From a candidate division TM6 bacterium UASB124 (lineage in GTDB: Bacteria; Babelota; Babeliae; Babelales; RVW-14): a stretch of 17,012 nucleotides of DNA. Below the pieces are notes generated by a model that was given only the letters and a program-made list of their open reading frames with translations, did no database searches and was not told the origin of the DNA. The translations under genes and the position numbers were made by a program. Shown one piece after another: positions 14,740-17,012 of the stretch. Every line of letters starts with the position of its first letter. Within the stretch, counting starts at the first letter, position 1. The stretch is from assembly GCA_945872225.1 (NCBI GenBank), contig CAMBZK010000011.1, positions 1-17,012 on the forward strand, in the 5' to 3' direction.

Positions 14740-15321
14740 TTACAATGCACCGTCATCAGATAGCTGCTCTTTCTCTTCAATCTCTTCTTTGGTGACCAAG
14801 CCGCTGATTGCAAAGGCACGCTTAAGCGCCATGGCTTCTGCAACTTTAAGAATCATGGCGTTGGTATACTGCTGCCAGATAGGCGCATCACGCTTATAGT
14901 ACTCTTTGATGCTGACAAACACGGTCGTTGCTTTTGAACGGTCTTTGCGAAAGACGCTACAAAACGCGCCGCTCAGCTTAGTCTTGTCAAATGCCAGATG
15001 CTCGGAGCCGTAGGCAATGTGCAAGCTGCCATCTTCACGCTTGGTCAGCACATCCCCCTGATAGACAACGTCGCTTTCCATGCCATTAAACTCGTCGTGC
15101 ACATTGGCTATTTTTAAGTAGCCATCGCGGCTCGTTATGATCGTGGATTTGCCACCATATTTAATGAAGTAAATTTCTTTTTTTAAAGGATCAAGATTAT
15201 ATGCATTGCACAAATACATGAACGCTCGAAATTCATCATCGGTTGCCCCAGGCGCAACCATGCTACGAATGTTTTCTGGTTGCTCTTTAACGCGTGCTGC
15301 TGCTTTTATCGGTGTTGCCAT
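14740..15321 (-). CDS. recT: RecT/Red-beta (Bet) family single-strand annealing protein
   Basis: Proteins of this family coat single-stranded DNA and anneal complementary strands, usually as part of phage recombination with a partner exonuclease. The 193-residue product follows the order of lambda Red-beta: A-T-D-D-E-F (26-31), L-C-N-A-Y-N-L-D-P-L-K-K-E-I-Y (37-51), then S-R-D-G-Y-L-K-I-A (64-72), EFNGMES (77-83), C-S-V-F-R-K-D-R (121-128), and a final helix W-Q-Q-Y...R-A-F-A-I-S-G (149-174). Red-beta has 261 residues; this protein stops just after the core DNA-binding domain and a short acidic tail (about 178-190), so it lacks the C-terminal domain that in Red-beta contacts the exonuclease and host SSB. 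No exonuclease, SSB, integrase or structural phage gene is in the window. Neighbours are a P-type ATPase upstream and secreted ankyrin genes downstream. Confidence 0.87.
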   Translation of the reverse strand: MATPIKAAARVKEQPENIRSMVAPGATDDEFRAFMYLCNAYNLDPLKKEIYFIKYGGKSTIITSRDGYLKIANVHDEFNGMESDVVYQGDVLTKREDGSLHIAYGSEHLAFDKTKLSGAFCSVFRKDRSKATTVFVSIKEYYKRDAPIWQQYTNAMILKVAEAMALKRAFAISGLVTKEEIEEKEQLSDDGAL

Positions 15322-15396
15322 GCTTGTTCCAAGCCGTCAGATAGGTTGTTTCGTCAGTAGTTAATGCGCTTTTGTCCGACAGAAAGCATACAAAAA

Positions 15397-15402
15397 ATTA
15401 TA
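15397..15402 (-). promoter_or_regulatory. Possible -10 box upstream of the recT-like gene
   Basis: A perfect TATAAT on the minus strand, just after the ATPase stop and about 75 bases before the recT start. No good -35 hexamer is present at the usual distance, so this is tentative. Confidence 0.3.
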
Positions 15403-15412
15403 CTTAAAGCAA

Positions 15413-17012
15413 CTAACGCGTATGCTGCCAGCCATACTCTTTTGCAAACCAAGACTGGCCAATGCGATAGCATATTTTTACTAGCTCCATGACCAGTGGC
15501 CATAAAACCAAGAGCACCCCGAAAAACAGATACTCTTTCATTGATGGCGCAACAAAGCCAAAAAATGCTTGCCCCCACGATGTTAGTGGCAAAAGAATGG
15601 TAATCACCGCAGACAAAAGGCTCAACAGCAAGAGCGGTGTTGATGGACGATGGCCAAAGAGAAAAAACCGTTTGGTGCGCATCACATAAAACATCAGTAA
15701 TTCTGAACAGATGCTAAACATAAACCAAACCGTTTGCAGCATCTGTGGCTGCGTGTAAAATGCCCTAAAAACAACAAAATCAAAGAAGCTGCCAGTAATA
15801 CCAAACACCAAAGCCTTGGTCAAAATGCAGGAGAAATTATACTGCTGCGGCTTGGCGATATCGTCAATAACCACGTGATCAGTAGCTATCGCAATAAGGG
15901 GAAAATCTGAGAGCACGTTCACCAAAAGAATTTGTAGCGGTGTCATTGGCAAAAAATCGATCAATAGTGAAGCAATGGCGATCGAGTAAAAATTAGAAGT
16001 GTTGCAGATAAGCATGAGTTGGATGTACTTAATCGTATTGGCAACAATCCTTCGCCCTTCTGCTATGCCGTCGACAATAACCCCAAGGCTGCGATCAAGT
16101 AAAATAAGATCCGCTGCATCTTTGGCAATATCGGTAGCATTATCAACTGCTAACGCCACATGAGCCATTTTCAGCGCGGGAGCATCATTGATCCCCTCGC
16201 CCATAAACCCAACCTGCTCTTGCGTCTCAAGTGCCTGGACTAAATCGTATTTTTGATGCGGTGACATGCGAGCAAACACGGCATTGTGTTGGTACATGGC
16301 AAGTCGGTCATCATCGGGAGCTTCTTGCAACATGGCCTCAGTAACCACCATTGAGGGGTCACTAACTAGCCCAATCCGATAGGCAACAGTACCAGCAACT
16401 TCAGCCGTATCCCCTGATATAATTTTGACGTCAATGCCAAGTGCCTGCGCTTTTTTAATAGCATCTGGCACAGATGCTTTGATGGGGTCTTCAAAAGCCA
16501 CCATGCCAAGCAGTGAAAAATTAGACAACCGAATTAACTGTTCAGCAGAAAGCGCTTGATCAACCCTTTTTGTCGCAACAGCAAGCGTCCGCCGCCCCTG
16601 CATTCCTTGCACGTGAAGCCATTGCATAGCGTGAGCTTTATCAACCCCCTGACAACGATCGAATATTTTTTCAGGAACGCCTCTGATATAAGCGATTGCA
16701 TCGGTAGTTTCAGGACCTTGTTGTGTCAACGCATGCGCACAGTAATGTTCATGATCAAACGGCAAATACAGCAACCGCACAGGGATTGACAAGGTTCCAG
16801 TGAATGCTTTTACCAGTGCCTCATCAAATGAGCGTGCCGCATCTTTGCGGTCAAGCAACAGCTGCTGATTAACGTTGATTGCAGCGCTAAAAACTTCCTG
16901 CTCATCACCGTAAACAGCAATAGCCAATAAGTTATTTTCGGTAAGGGTCCCTGTTTTATCGGTGCACAACGTAGTGATACCGCCAAGATCTTCTATCGCA
17001 GACAAGCGCTTT
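15413..17012 (-). CDS. P-type cation-transporting ATPase, MgtA-like (partial, N-terminus beyond right edge)
   Basis: P-type ATPases pump cations using a phosphoaspartate intermediate. About 532 C-terminal residues are present; the A domain and first membrane helices lie outside the window. Visible are the phosphorylation motif C-T-D-K-T-G-T-L-T (catalytic Asp encoded at 16958-16960), I-R-G-V-P-E in the nucleotide-binding domain, F-E-D-P-I-K, I-S-G-D-T, F-A-R-M-S-P-H-Q-K, and the hinge G-E-G-I-N-D-A-P-A-L (Glu encoded at 16196-16198). Six C-terminal membrane helices follow. The segment around FLPMTPLQILLVNVLSD, the D-x-I-A-K-P-Q-Q-Y-N stretch and the ending K-E-Y-G-W-Q resemble the Mg2+-transporting type IIIB group (MgtA/MgtB), so Mg2+ is the likely ion; a related H+ or Ca2+ pump is possible. 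Two usual residues differ: Glu for Asp in the T-G-D-G-x-N-D hinge and Arg for Lys in K-G-A-x-E. Confidence 0.92.
   Translation of the reverse strand, partial: KRLSAIEDLGGITTLCTDKTGTLTENNLLAIAVYGDEQEVFSAAINVNQQLLLDRKDAARSFDEALVKAFTGTLSIPVRLLYLPFDHEHYCAHALTQQGPETTDAIAYIRGVPEKIFDRCQGVDKAHAMQWLHVQGMQGRRTLAVATKRVDQALSAEQLIRLSNFSLLGMVAFEDPIKASVPDAIKKAQALGIDVKIISGDTAEVAGTVAYRIGLVSDPSMVVTEAMLQEAPDDDRLAMYQHNAVFARMSPHQKYDLVQALETQEQVGFMGEGINDAPALKMAHVALAVDNATDIAKDAADLILLDRSLGVIVDGIAEGRRIVANTIKYIQLMLICNTSNFYSIAIASLLIDFLPMTPLQILLVNVLSDFPLIAIATDHVVIDDIAKPQQYNFSCILTKALVFGITGSFFDFVVFRAFYTQPQMLQTVWFMFSICSELLMFYVMRTKRFFLFGHRPSTPLLLLSLLSAVITILLPLTSWGQAFFGFVAPSMKEYLFFGVLLVLWPLVMELVKICYRIGQSWFAKEYGWQHTR

Noticed and set aside
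14722..14745. Small hairpin (AAGC/GCTT) after the recT-like stop as a terminator
   Set aside because: Four-base stem with a three-base loop; too weak to call.
15354..15578. 74-codon open frame overlapping the ATPase 3' end
   Set aside because: Mostly inside the ATPase C-terminal membrane region in another frame; hydrophobic content is a by-product.
1..17012. tRNA, rRNA, CRISPR, insertion sequence or origin
   Set aside because: Gaps between genes are short and none holds a cloverleaf, spaced repeats, a transposase or DnaA-box clusters that I could see.

Overview
The window looks like chromosomal DNA from a Gram-negative (two-membrane) bacterium. It encodes the outer-membrane assembly protein BamA, two Lpt-type lipopolysaccharide transport proteins, a Kdo-8-phosphate phosphatase homologue and lipoprotein signal peptidase. 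Small secreted ankyrin-repeat proteins, several secreted or anchored proteins without recognisable relatives, and very tight gene packing suggest a host-associated lineage. Candidatus Dependentiae (TM6) or a similar endosymbiont phylum would fit, but that is inference; nothing here is a taxonomic marker that I can read by eye. No rRNA, tRNA, CRISPR array or insertion sequence was found, and no gap between genes exceeds about 130 bases.

Layout. Positions 1-1486 (minus strand) hold the first codons of a CxxC protein cut by the window edge and a secreted coiled-coil protein. A divergent intergenic region (1487-1597) then starts a plus-strand block, 1598-9836: a membrane-anchored alpha/beta-hydrolase-like protein, bamA followed by a clear intrinsic terminator, an unrecognised secreted 204-residue protein, an LptA-like protein, mutL (overlapping the previous gene), a kdsC-like phosphatase and an LptC-like protein. 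The plus block meets a minus-strand block tail to tail, with the last gene ends overlapping by 4 bases at 9833-9836. Read in its own direction (right to left), the minus block is: a MgtA-like P-type ATPase (cut by the right edge), a lone RecT/Red-beta-type annealing protein, two tandem secreted ankyrin proteins, pheT (without pheS beside it), lspA and comF.

How the genes fit together. BamA inserts beta-barrel proteins into the outer membrane. KdsC makes Kdo for the LPS core, and LptC and LptA carry LPS across the periplasm. These, with lspA across the junction, form an envelope-biogenesis neighbourhood in which the mismatch-repair gene mutL sits between the two lpt genes. MutL carries the endonuclease motifs expected of MutH-independent repair. 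ComF and the RecT-like protein are further DNA-transaction genes, but nothing in the sequence ties them into one pathway. The parts most worth a second look are the compact RecT-like protein outside any visible phage context, the unknown secreted protein between bamA and the lptA-like gene, the secreted ankyrin pair, the unusual PheT N-terminus, and active-site substitutions in the P-type ATPase.
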